From Cudoniella acicularis (Eukaryota > Ascomycota > Leotiomycetes > Helotiales > Helotiaceae), in NCBI GenBank assembly GCA_013054445.1, contig JAAMPI010000589.1, forward strand, positions 1-31,191: a stretch of 31,191 nt of DNA. Reading direction: 5' to 3'. The translations under genes and the position numbers were made by a program. Below, piece by piece: positions 1 through 9,909 of this stretch. A model generated the notes under the pieces. It had not been told where the DNA came from and ran no database searches. It saw only the letters and a list, made by a program, of their open reading frames with translations. The first letter of the stretch is position 1. The number at the start of each line of letters is the position of its first letter.

Positions 1-1
1 C

Positions 2-802
2 CCAAACACTCCACCCGCACCTCCGCCAAAACCGAGCAGTCAAGAGGTCAGTCGTCGCAATACGCCCGCTGGAACGCAACCCCTGCCTCCTCCCCCACCT
101 CCACAGCAGGACGCATTCGGCACTTACGCGCGAGGGTCTGAAGAATCCCAATCTGCTCAGCAGCAGCAGCAGGCCCGATTCGATGAGGTGACATATGCAC
201 AACAGAGTGAAGATCCTGGCGAGCAATGGCTTCCAAAAATCTTGGAGGATAAATCGTCTGTAACGTTGCCGCCTTCACCGTTAGCATATGGACTGACTCT
301 TTTCTAGCAAGCAGGATCTCGCCGACGTCTTGGCAAACCCTGATCTTCTAGCTTCTCTTGCTCATTCAAGTTCAACTGCACACCCCTCTATTGCCTCATC
401 GCAAGAACCTTGCAGGCAGCACTGAAAGAAAATATAGCTCTTGCTTCGCATTTGAACGAACTCGAGGCCCGGTTGGCACATCTTCGGTCGTCCACTCAGG
501 CTCAACTCCTTTCGACCCATGCCCTGGAACGGCAATGGCGGCAGAAGCAATCCGATATGGATCGTGCTTTAGCTCCGTTTTCTCCGTCCTCCCTTTACCA
601 AAGACTCAGTCAAGGGGTACAAGAGCAAGAGATGGTCTGTCGTGCACTAGAAGAAAGCTTTCTTGAAGGTGATGGTGGTACTGCAACTGAGAGGGAAGTT
701 ACCGAGTGGGTGAGGAGATATAGAGAAGCAAAGAAAGTATACTACTCTCGGAGAGAGAGGAAGGAAAGGTGGGACGAAGGCCGGGTAGGGGGTTGGCGTT
801 AG
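2..802 (+). CDS. VPS37: ESCRT-I subunit VPS37-like, Mod(r) domain (5'-truncated, frame break)
   Basis: This is the C-terminal part of a Vps37-type ESCRT-I subunit, which helps sort ubiquitinated membrane cargo into multivesicular endosomes. The start lies outside the window. Exon A (2-259) encodes a Pro/Gln-rich linker with a poly-Pro and a Q5 run. A 55-nt intron (260-314; CTGAC branch, CAG acceptor, phase 0) follows, then exon B (315-802, TAG stop). Exon B reads as a Mod(r) helical domain: DLADVLANPDLLASLAHS, then ALKENIALASHLNELEARL, then THALERQWRQKQ, ending in WDEGRVGGWR. The two halves are in different frames. Frame 3 reads through SSQE near 405-407 and frame 2 resumes at LQAALKE from 410, as if one base were missing. 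A 50-nt intron at 370-419 would also restore frame, but its GTTCAA donor is poor and it would delete conserved-looking residues. The family call is firm; the integrity of the gene is uncertain. Confidence 0.85.
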
Positions 803-2172
803 GGACCGAGAATTTGGTGCCCCGACCTTCCTATCTCTACGTTGTGCAAAAAGTGACATTGTAGAGCGTTGATATGGCCAGCGTGTTACAACAACGCATT
901 TACAGATCCGGACGACAACTGTAGAGATCTTGGAATGATCAGCAGAACCGCGTACGGTTACGAAAGAAGTGTATCGTTTTTGAGATCACACAGCTGCCCT
1001 GAAGGGCCACCATGCCGGAGTGATGCCGGAACAAATGTGGATCAAGTGTCAATGAGATGGACAGCATGAGAATGAGAATGACCGGTTCATCCCGCAGTCG
1101 AAATCTACGGGCCTATGCAGAAAACGGATCACAATGCCACCGAAACACGCAATTATTCAAGCTTCGACTGCTTTTGAAGCGACAAAGGCACCCACCCGAC
1201 AGGTCGAGGATGGTTATTCCAAAAGGCTTTGGCATATTTCCCCAAATTGGATTGGGGCCATCAATGTTAAACCATTAATTCAGGTCCAATTCAACAAATT
1301 GGGAGATTTGCGACCTTGGACTATGCTAGAGTTTTCTACGAATCAATAAAACAGAAGCCAGAAATGGCTGGTGTTCTTTACGTAGATTCTGAGGAGAAAT
1401 CGCCAAGACTCGTGTACCACGGTCTTGCTACTACTGCCTGAATGCTTGTTTTCTGGTCCAACCACCACATGCACGAAACCGCATCAATCATGGTAGCATG
1501 TCTCATTCTTGCTCTCGAATTTGCTGTTGAAATGGACAGGACGCCGGAATACGAAGTGCAGATCGTGGTGACCTTGGTTATGAGACATCGCAAGAAAACC
1601 TGACAAATCGCAGCATCTGGCCCCAAGCACCCTCGGTGTTCAAACATTGCTACGAATAATCAAAGGGGAAAGGCCGTACGGTCTGCAATGAGATTAGATT
1701 TATGACTTGTATGTGCACAACTCGTTCTGATTCGAGGATTTATATTGTGGGGTAGCACCTTCACCGGCACTTTTACGGGAGGGGCGCTTTCTCCACCATT
1801 CTCATATGCGGGGTACCTACCGCTCATGCATCCAAGACAATTCAGGGCTCAATCGCTACACATGTCGGTGCCCTGGGCTGTATACGCTGTCACAATGTCG
1901 TGTGGAATGTCCTACTTTGAGGATCACGACCTCAACTTCGATCCAAAACGTATTTGTGAAGCAGGTATTGCTGTCATAGCCAACAATTTTCACGCAGGTT
2001 GCCTTTTGGGAATACACAATGTGACTTGCATGTGATAATAGTAGGTTCCATGCCTTTTTTGGTTACATTTGTCTTCGTATTTTACGGGAAGTTGTTTCAA
2101 CCCCAGATTATTCAAAACTTGAAGTCTCGGTGGTTTTAGTCAATCACCCTCGTCCTTTCCTTCAGTCGTTCA
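803..2172. other. Intergenic, no supported gene
   Basis: This is about 1.4 kb between the VPS37-like gene and the secreted-protein gene. Open frames on both strands are short (below 100 codons), lack recognisable domains and do not join through convincing introns. The 1134-1660 stretch is moderately open on both strands and could be an old gene remnant, but I recognise nothing in it. The last 60 bases before 2173 are pyrimidine-rich, as expected of a fungal core promoter and 5' UTR. Confidence 0.5.
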
Positions 2173-2867
2173 ATGGTCAATTTCAAGATTATCAGCTGCC
2201 TTGCGGTAGTCCTTGCTGTTACCACAGTAGCGGTTGTCAACGAGCGAGCTGCGCAGGATGATAATGGTCCATATTATTACCTGCAAACCCAAGTCATCAG
2301 TGGCGATGATTCGAAAGATGGCTTATATGGTGAGATATTTGGGCATACGTAGCAAGAGCCATACTCACGAACGTTCAAAATCAGTGCTTAGCTATCATAC
2401 CGGTGCTGCCATAAGTGATGCAACCCTTAGCAGCGAACCTCAGGACTCTTTCAATGGCTTCTTCAACCAAACTAGCACTTCTCAGCAATTCGATTGGGAT
2501 ATCTACCCGTGGGGCATGCACCTCCAGGAGTATGCTGGATACCATCGCTGGTAAATATAGAGCTGAATATCCTCCTTCATGCCAGCCCGTCACTTACCCA
2601 ATAGGCACTCTGTCGAGATTGATATCGGCTACGGCGACTCTGGCTTCTCCCTTGGCGACTCTGGCTTGGTAGCAGAGGGTAAATATTGGTTAGGTATGTA
2701 TTGAAAATAAATTGGGTCGAGTAGTTGTCCTGAACTAAAGACATGTAGCTTGTGACTGGGATCATCTGGTACCTCAGCTCTTCTGGACTATCTATACCGA
2801 TGACGAGCTTCCTCTCCCTTCTAGTTGCGCAAGAGTCGAATTACATCCTGTGTATATTGATCAGTGA
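2173..2867 (+). CDS. Small secreted protein, DUF7907-like, four exons
   Basis: I reconstruct 176 residues from exons 2173-2329, 2385-2550, 2605-2693 and 2749-2867 (TGA). The introns are 55, 54 and 55 nt, with donors GTGAGA, GTAAAT and GTATGT and acceptors CAG, TAG and TAG; all phases fit. Residues 1-22 form a signal peptide (K5 followed by a hydrophobic stretch from I6 to V22). A basic residue at R25 could mark a short propeptide end. The mature part reads YYLQTQVISGDDSKDGLYV, SYHTGAAISDATL, a YPWGM motif, then CDWDHLVPQLFW and SSCARVELHPVYID. The two cysteines near the end may pair. The pattern matches what I recall of the DUF7907 family of fungal secreted proteins of unknown function; that name is from memory. 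Two GDSG boxes arise from an in-frame near-tandem repeat in exon 3. An extracellular role is inferred. Confidence 0.72.
2633..2667 (+). repeat. In-frame 21-nt near-tandem duplication
   Basis: The 14-mer GGCGACTCTGGCTT occurs at 2633-2646 and again at 2654-2667, exactly 21 nt (seven codons) apart. It lies inside exon 3 of the secreted-protein gene and encodes two GDSGF/L boxes. Confidence 0.85.
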
Positions 2868-4236
2868 GTGAGTCGTTTCCAAGAAGCTTCAACAGGAAAG
2901 GCCTCGTTCTTGCTGCGGAGTATAGGTTGGAGTTGGAAAGTGCGGCTTAGAGATGGTTGACAACTTGAAAGATTTTCGCAAGATCATACTCAATTGATCT
3001 TATCTAGTCAATGATAATGTTTTTTCTGCTGGCAACTCCAAGATTTATCCACAGCCATTTTTTTTAAGCGTCACAATACTTCAAACAATCTCATCTTCTC
3101 AAATAAGGTCGCAGGAATTGAATGTAGGCGAAGATTTTATTTTATTCGATTCCCTTGGGTATCAATCATATTCCTTCAACTGTTCAACTATTTGTGTAAC
3201 ACATACTTCAAGATAAGGGTCGCCTAACGGTCGAAGGGATAAGCTCAGCGAGTCCCCGAGTCACGCTTCCTTCCTTTATCCATCTGTCATCCATCAATTC
3301 CTTCAACCTCAGCACCCATAATCCACACGATTACACAAATTTAAAAAGCATGACATCCCAAATGAAACCTAATCTTAGTAATCTCCCCATCCCGTGCACA
3401 TCTCCCGAGAAGGTCACACCGTACCTCTTCCTCTCGCTCAACATGTAAGCGTGCTCGCTACCCCTCACTAAGCCCCCGCAAGCTCCAGCCACAAAAGTTG
3501 GGGAACCCCGCAACTAATTCCGCACTCTGGATACTGCAGTACTTGGCAGTGGTGGGGGAACATCAAAGTATATATTAATGGTTCATTTATCCCTGTGGTG
3601 ATCTGTTTGCTCGCTCTTTTGCTGTTACTTTGTCGAGAAATAACACTCCGGAACAGTTGCCTAGATCGGGACGGTTGCCGACAACGGGACGGGCTTTCAT
3701 ATCGAGAATTTAGGAACGAACGGTACCTGGAGCCAGCCCCTTTAAATTCTCCCTACGCTTCATTTGCGGAAGAACCCTGTCATTGTTTACATTGTTTGCC
3801 AACGTGTGATAACCGAGCATTACTCAGGGGGGGTGATTAAGGTATGTCATTTTTTAAAAAAATTTGAGAGGTTTTCAACGCTGCGTTCATTCCTTTCCGA
3901 TCTTTCGTTCCGCCCTGCTTTGACAAGCCTGCCCTCCCTTCTTGGCTGCTTCGTGATGGAGGTTTGGCTCGAGGTTCTGTTGGTTTGGACGGAATTGGAA
4001 GTACCCTAGCGGGAGGGGAGGGAAGCACTAGTTAGTTGATCATCCGTTCTGGGTTATCAGCTTGACCATGACCACTGTACGAAGGGTCCTCTCCTTTAAA
4101 GGGGGAGTTCCTTATTTTGGAAAAAATTGTCTTTTTTTCTTCACTTCATCGTCTCGGTCTTGCAAGTTTCGTCCTTTCGAATCTGTTTCCTAAGCTGAGA
4201 TTTAATAGCAAGACATCTACTCATTTGATTTCCAGA
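2868..4236. other. Intergenic, no supported gene
   Basis: This is about 1.4 kb between the secreted-protein gene and the GMC oxidoreductase. Only short open frames without domains are present. The 200 bases before 4237 hold a CTCCTTTAAAGG stretch at 4091-4102 and a long pyrimidine-rich tract from about 4130. These look like the promoter and leader of the downstream gene. I see no repeat or RNA gene. Confidence 0.5.
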
Positions 4237-6420
4237 ATGGGTTCAACATCAGAATACGATTTCATCATCGTAGGCGGTATGTACCCCCTTCCACTCCTCT
4301 CGACCACCCCTCTCCCCCCATACCAACCAACAAACTAACTAAAACCCCTCCCAGGCGGGCCCTCCGGTTGTGTCGTCGCCTCCCGCCTCGCTCATACAGC
4401 CAGAAAACCCAGTGTTCTCCTCCTGGAAGCCGGCGGGCCAAACAAAAACGCAGAATATCTCATTCCCGCAGAACGCTTCTCGCTCGCGTTCTCGCAACCT
4501 TCTCTTAATTGGGGTTACAAGACTGCTCCTCAAAGTCATTTAAAAGGGCAGCAGATTGATTATTCGAGGGGGAAGGGACTGGGTGGGAGTACGGCGATTA
4601 ATTTTGGTTGTTGGATTATTGGGGCTGATGAGGATTTTGAGGAGTGGGCTAGGATGGTGGGTGATGAAGCGTGGAGGTGGGAGAGGGTGAAGGAGAGGAT
4701 TAAGAAGATTGAGAGTTATCATGTTGAGGTTCCCGAGAAGTATAGGCAGTTTATTGATCCGAAGCCTGAAGGTGAGTTCCGCTTTTGTACTTTGGGTTCT
4801 TGGAAAGAGTGTACTTGGCTGACTTGAGTAGATCATGGAACGAGTGGACCACTTCATCTTAGTTATGCGGATTCGTGGGAAAGAGGTATTGAGGATATTT
4901 TTATTGCTGCCGAGGAGACGGGAATGGGGGTTAATAATGACGGTAATTCGAGGTCTGACACCTTTGGAAAGTTCATCACTGACCAATACAGTAAATAACG
5001 GCAACCCGATTGGAATGGGAATGGGAGCTGGTTGTATGTATCAAGGGGTTCGAACAACAGCCTCCGCATACCTCGAAAATGCTCCGTCAAACTTAACAAT
5101 CATGACCAACTCCCCCATCGCAAAAGTTATCCTTTCAGAGGACAAGACCGCCAAAGGAGTCCAAACAATCGAGGGCCAAGAATATTACGCCAAAAAAGAA
5201 GTAATCCTCTCAGCCGGCGCTCTCAATACTCCCCAAATCCTCATGCTCTCAGGAATTGGCCCAAAAGCCGAATTAGAAAAATACTCCATCCTCCTCGTTC
5301 ACGAATTGCCAGGAATAGGACAAAACCTCCAAGACCACGCTTTTTGTGGTGTCAGTCTCATTTTGAAGGAGGGGTACAACGACCGCATGAAATATGAATC
5401 GGATCCTGAAGCGGTAAAAGCGGCAAAGGAGCAACATAACAAGGATAAAACGGGCTTGTTGTGCTCGCTGTATTGTTCTAATCCTATGGGATGGTTTAAG
5501 AATGAGAGGGTGTTTGATAGTGAGGAGTTTAAGGCTTTGGATCAACATACGCAAGAGCGTTTGAGAAAACCTACTGTTCCGACTTTTGAGATCACTACTG
5601 TATTTCCACCTAACACTCCACGTTTGACTTTCATCTTTGAAATTTAAAAACTGACGCAAGGGAAATAGCACACGCCTCCTCTCTTCCTAGGCGACTACAC
5701 CCTGCGACCAACAGACTGCTACGTCGCCGGCATCGCGTTCGTCATGAATCCACAATCCTACGGCTCCGTCACACTCGCTTCAGCAAATCCCTCCGACTCC
5801 CCAATCATCGACCCGAAAATCGTCTCTCACCCGTATGATAGAAGGGTGATGATTGAGGGACTGAGGCAGATGATGGATTTGTTGGAGGCGCCGGTTTTCA
5901 AGAAGGAGACGGTGAAGATGGTGGGATGTCCGAAGGGAAGGAGTGATGAGGAGATTTGGGTATTTAATTCCTTCTCTCTTTGCGCCTTCTTTTTCTCTCT
6001 GTCGTAATTTAGCTCTTTAGTTTCCTTCAGAGTACACGTACAAAGGAAGGGATTTAGTGCTAACAAGCAAAACAGGAACACTGCTCCGAAACTTTAATGA
6101 GTTCATGGCACATGTGCAGTACGGCAAAAATGGGTAAACCAGATGATGAGAGCGCGAGCACAGATACAGATTTCCGGGTCAGAGGGGTGAAAAATTTGAG
6201 GGTTGTGGATTTAAGTGTTATTCCTTTGTTGCCGAAGTGAGTTTTACCCCTTTTCTCTTTTCTTCCTTTTTTTTGGTGGTGGTACTGGAGTGGTGGGAAG
6301 TAAAGAAGGAATGGCATGGGATCGGGATGCTAATAGGGGGACAGTAATCATACGCAATCGACGGCTTACCTAGTTGGCGAGACAGCGGCGGAGAAACTGA
6401 TTGCTGAGTATGGACTTTAA
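4237..6420 (+). CDS. GMC family FAD-dependent oxidoreductase, seven exons
   Basis: The product is a 567-residue flavoenzyme of the glucose-methanol-choline family, which oxidises an alcohol or sugar. Exons are 4237-4276, 4355-4771, 4832-4942, 4992-5599, 5669-5959, 6076-6236 and 6345-6420. All junction phases agree and the total is 568 codons with stop. Residues 9-19 (FIIVGGGPSGC) form the ADP-binding fold. G86-F97 (GKGLGGSTAINF) is GMC signature 1. S263 to about P280 (SAGALNTPQILMLSGIGP) is signature 2. The usual catalytic pair is present as H501 (SSWHM) and H545 (NNHTQ). The length is normal for the family. There is no signal peptide, so the enzyme is probably intracellular. The start was chosen because the Rossmann motif begins at residue 9, as in cytosolic relatives. 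The substrate cannot be read from sequence. Intron 4 (5600-5668, donor GTATTT) is the least certain junction. Confidence 0.88.
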
Positions 6421-6802
6421 GAATTTTGGGAAATTGAAGTGGAGGGGTTGAATATATATATATATTTCTAATTCAAAATTTGCTCTCCATATCCCCCTTT
6501 ACATAATTTTACTGCTCGTGCCTTTCTTTTACTTCTCTCCTTTCGGGTCTTTTGCTATCAAGTGAGTATAAAATCCTGGGAAGAGATTCTAGCTCTCCGC
6601 GATAACCGTATTCACCGAAGACGATGACTTCAAGAAGTTGCTTGGCGACTTTGAAGTGTCGACTATCAGTTACCTTCAGACTTTGCTCCAGGCTCTGGCA
6701 CTAAATTGGTACTCGCTGGCTTTGGAAAACGGATGCTACGAATTTGTTCTGGCACGGTCAGCGGGAATGAAGTCTGTTTGTGTTGGCAGTGTCGTTGCTG
6801 GT

Positions 6803-6864
6803 GTTTTGCCGTCAAAGCTGAGTTTGTTGTTATCTTCTTCCTTCACTCTATTTTGCATCTCTGC
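6803..6864 (+). repeat. Diverged repeat copy A
   Basis: This sequence runs from TTTTGCCGTCAAAG through TTTGTTGTTATCTTC into a C/T-rich tail. It aligns by eye with copies B, C and D. Confidence 0.4.
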
Positions 6865-8055
6865 TTAATTCTAAGCAAATGCTTCCAAAGTTAGCAATTA
6901 GAAAGATCCTCTATCCGATTATTGGAGAATGCAGGGGTGTAGTAGAGTCCAGAATAAGTACGGTGAGTCGTTTGTGGAATCGTGGCCGCGACGGGGAGTC
7001 ACCATAGCTACTTTCTATTTGTCCTCTTGGGTCTAGAGGTGCTGGGAGGAATTTCGGGTTAGTTTTATATTTGAATTGGTTGTGGTCGCTGGTGAATGCT
7101 TTGTCTCCGCATCTTCGGCTTTGCTTGGGGATTCCTCTGCGGTATATATTCGAGTACTAATCTTTGTGCAAGGCAAGGCTTCCAGAATCCAGTGAGATTC
7201 CGTCAGCAGTCAAGACGCGCAGCAGGGAATTTGAAAACACTACATCGTGTCTTTGTGGGTTTTGAAATCTCAAGTTGGGGTGGGTTGATAGGATGTCGTC
7301 GTCGCTGTTTTTAGGGGTAATTGTGATTTTGTATTTGGGGATTGGTGGTGGAACCTCTTTTCCACGGAAGGGGCTCGGGAGGGAGAGTTTGAGAAGTTGC
7401 TGTCGGGAATTGTTGTGCTGTTATTTTATTTCACCGTGTTTCTTATGCTGTTGAACTTATGGTTACTTCTGCTTCGAAGAGACAATGATGAAGGAAATAA
7501 TTACTCGATCTAATGTAACACAATTGCAAAACTTTTGAAACAAAAAGAGAAACGTTGGAGGACGACGACAATTTTCGTTGGTTCCTTCACACAGGCGGTT
7601 GTCACCACAGCGTTGAAGGGTTTCCCAACTTGCTGGGTAGCGTCGCAGAGTCACAGACAGAGATTTGAGAGTTTTATATTGCAGAACTCTTGCCACCCAT
7701 TCCTTAACTCTGCTAACGATAACGTTATTGCACTAAAACTAAACCAGAAGCCTAATCTCCACATCAACACGACCAAAGACATATTCGCCAACATGTGAAC
7801 AAGACACCTCTTCGTTTTTTACTCCACTTATATGATGAGGAAATTTAAGTGGATGGGATGGGGAAAATTGATTGAGCATGGAGATTTGCAATTACAATTG
7901 AAGGAGTTTCGATATCTCAAGCTAAGGAAGGCCTTCTCTGAATGAAGTTAAGTGAAGTGACTGAGATAGTTTATATATCGAGAGATGGTGAGGGTTTGAT
8001 CTGAAGTTTGGAGTTTGAAGTTTGGGAAGGGAGTTATTGGTGAACAAGGGGGTGT

Positions 8056-8110
8056 GTTGCTGCCGAGGTTGAACTTGCTGTCATTTCAAACACACGGCTC
8101 TCTTTATATT
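8056..8110 (+). repeat. Diverged repeat copy B
   Basis: This copy carries GTTGCTGCCGAGG followed by GAACTTGCTGTCATTTC and a TCTCTTTATATTCC tail. The core matches copy C closely. Confidence 0.35.
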
Positions 8111-9101
8111 CCTGCTAACAAATGGATTCGGAAAATAATATTTATATGCGTGAAAGAGGTGCGAGACTTAAGTACTCTGATAAAGGGAAACAACTTGACG
8201 GATTGAATTTGAGAGTTCTTTAACAGCTCATAGTTACTTCTGTCCTCCTGAAACTAATCTTTCCAGGCCATTGGAGTCTATTGTAGAGGGTATTTATGCT
8301 TTTTAAGGGGGAGAGTCCGGAGATAGGAGAGGAGGGCTTGGAAGAAATTGTAGGGTATGTTGAGAGGTTGAGAATTGGAGGGAATTGAGGATCGTAGTTA
8401 GAGGGGCGAGGTCTAAGATTTGTGGGTGAGAGGGTAGAGATCACTTTTTAGCTCCCAATCATTCCCATTCCAATTAGCATAAAATTCTTCACTTTTAGGA
8501 ATTAGAAAGTGAAAGCCCCAAGATATGCATTCAAATGTGCACCTCGGTCCCGATTTATGCGTGGTTACGAATCTCTAGCTGCTTTCCGGCACGCCTCGCC
8601 TAGGTCCCGAGCCGAGGAGGGTACCGTAGTAGGAAAACGTCTCAAAAAATATACAAAAGAAAACCCATTTCCCTTGCGACCCATTTTCCCTCCTAATGGG
8701 GAAACTGGACTAGGAAATGGATCCGAGAAACAAGTCTCATCAAGACAACCACTACATTAGTAGCCCTTCGTCTGGTTATCTCTGGCAGAGCATGCACCAA
8801 CCACGCAGTAGGCCAGAGGCCCGGTGCTTCTCTATTTGAAACAAAAATTGCTTATTTGGTTATATATAGAGAGTGGAGCGTTTGCTCGAACCGAGAACTG
8901 AGCGAGGTTTTGCCGGTGATTCTAGTGGGGGCGATATTGAAGGGTATCAATTTCACTTTTGGTAAAATTCACTCACGTGCTCTCTTAGAAGGCTACTCTG
9001 CCGGGAAGTGTTAAGTTGGACTTTTTGTATAGTAAATTAAGCTTATGTCCACTTGCAGTAATTTGAGCTTTGACATTTGTGGTTTTGCCGTTCGTATAAA
9101 A

Positions 9102-9167
9102 GTTGCCGTCAAGTTTAGACTTGCTGTCATCTTTTTTTTTTCTCTTCACTTTATATCTTTGTTTCTG
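9102..9167 (+). repeat. Diverged repeat copy C
   Basis: This copy carries GTTGCCGTCAAG, then GACTTGCTGTCATCT, a T run, and TTCACTTTATATCTTTG. It is the least C-to-T-changed copy and the best reference for the family. Confidence 0.45.
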
Positions 9168-9848
9168 TATGCTTAGATTATAAAAGAACGAACACACTTA
9201 AAACTCTCTCTTTTCCTATCCGCTACGCTGTACATCATCTGCCGTCCGCACCTCATTTGAAAGGATTTAAATGACTTCACACCTATCTGCGATTCTTTTC
9301 CATATGCATTATTGTTAACATTAAAAGTCTTACTTGGCGGGTGGCTTTAAATAAAATATAGAAGACTAGCGGGTTCATTCAACTTCATTGTCTTAACCTA
9401 CTTTAGTCTGAATTCTTTTTTTTTTGTCTCGATGCAATTCCGAATTCTGCCATTTTCACATTTACCAGGGGGATGTTATTTTGAGAGGGTTACTTAGTTA
9501 CTTTTAAAATGTATCTAGTTAAATTTTGTTAGAAGGGTCGGGGGAATTGTGATCACTTATTGCTACACTTCACACTTCTCAATATTCTTTCTTCCGATGA
9601 TTATAAAAACTCCCTTCTTTCCAGGAAGTAAACCTCAAAATCAATCAATATTGAAGAGAAACTTAAGGTCACTTTCCATGGAGACTCAGCTTGTGTGTGG
9701 ACACATATTTTGTGCTACTTTCTCGCATGCTTCGAGAGAGCGTATCAAGTTTGAGTTTTCTGAGCTTTTCTGGAGTTTGAGGGATGTGAACGGTTTTTGT
9801 TGTCTTTTGAACAATCGAAGCTGCGATTTTGCTGTTATTAGATTAGCT

Positions 9849-9909
9849 GTTGTTGTCAAGTATGGACTTGTTGTTATCTCACTGTTTCACTTCGCTCTTT
9901 GCTTCACGG
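9849..9909 (+). repeat. Diverged repeat copy D
   Basis: This copy carries GTTGTTGTCAAG, then GACTTGTTGTTATCT, then TTCACTTCGCTCTTTGCTTC. Over the 31-nt core it differs from copy C at six positions, four of which are C in copy C and T here. Confidence 0.45.

Noticed and set aside
370..419. Intron to rescue the VPS37 frame
   Set aside because: The donor GTTCAA is weak, there is no clear branch site, and it would delete a conserved-looking segment. A missing base fits better.
4117..4338. Longer N-terminus for the GMC oxidoreductase
   Set aside because: It would start at TTG and run through leader sequence into an intron. The ATG at 4237 places the FAD motif at the usual distance.
5046..5056. 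GGTTCGAACAA as a tRNA T-arm
   Set aside because: It is inside GMC exon 4 and no acceptor stem or anticodon arm can be built around it.
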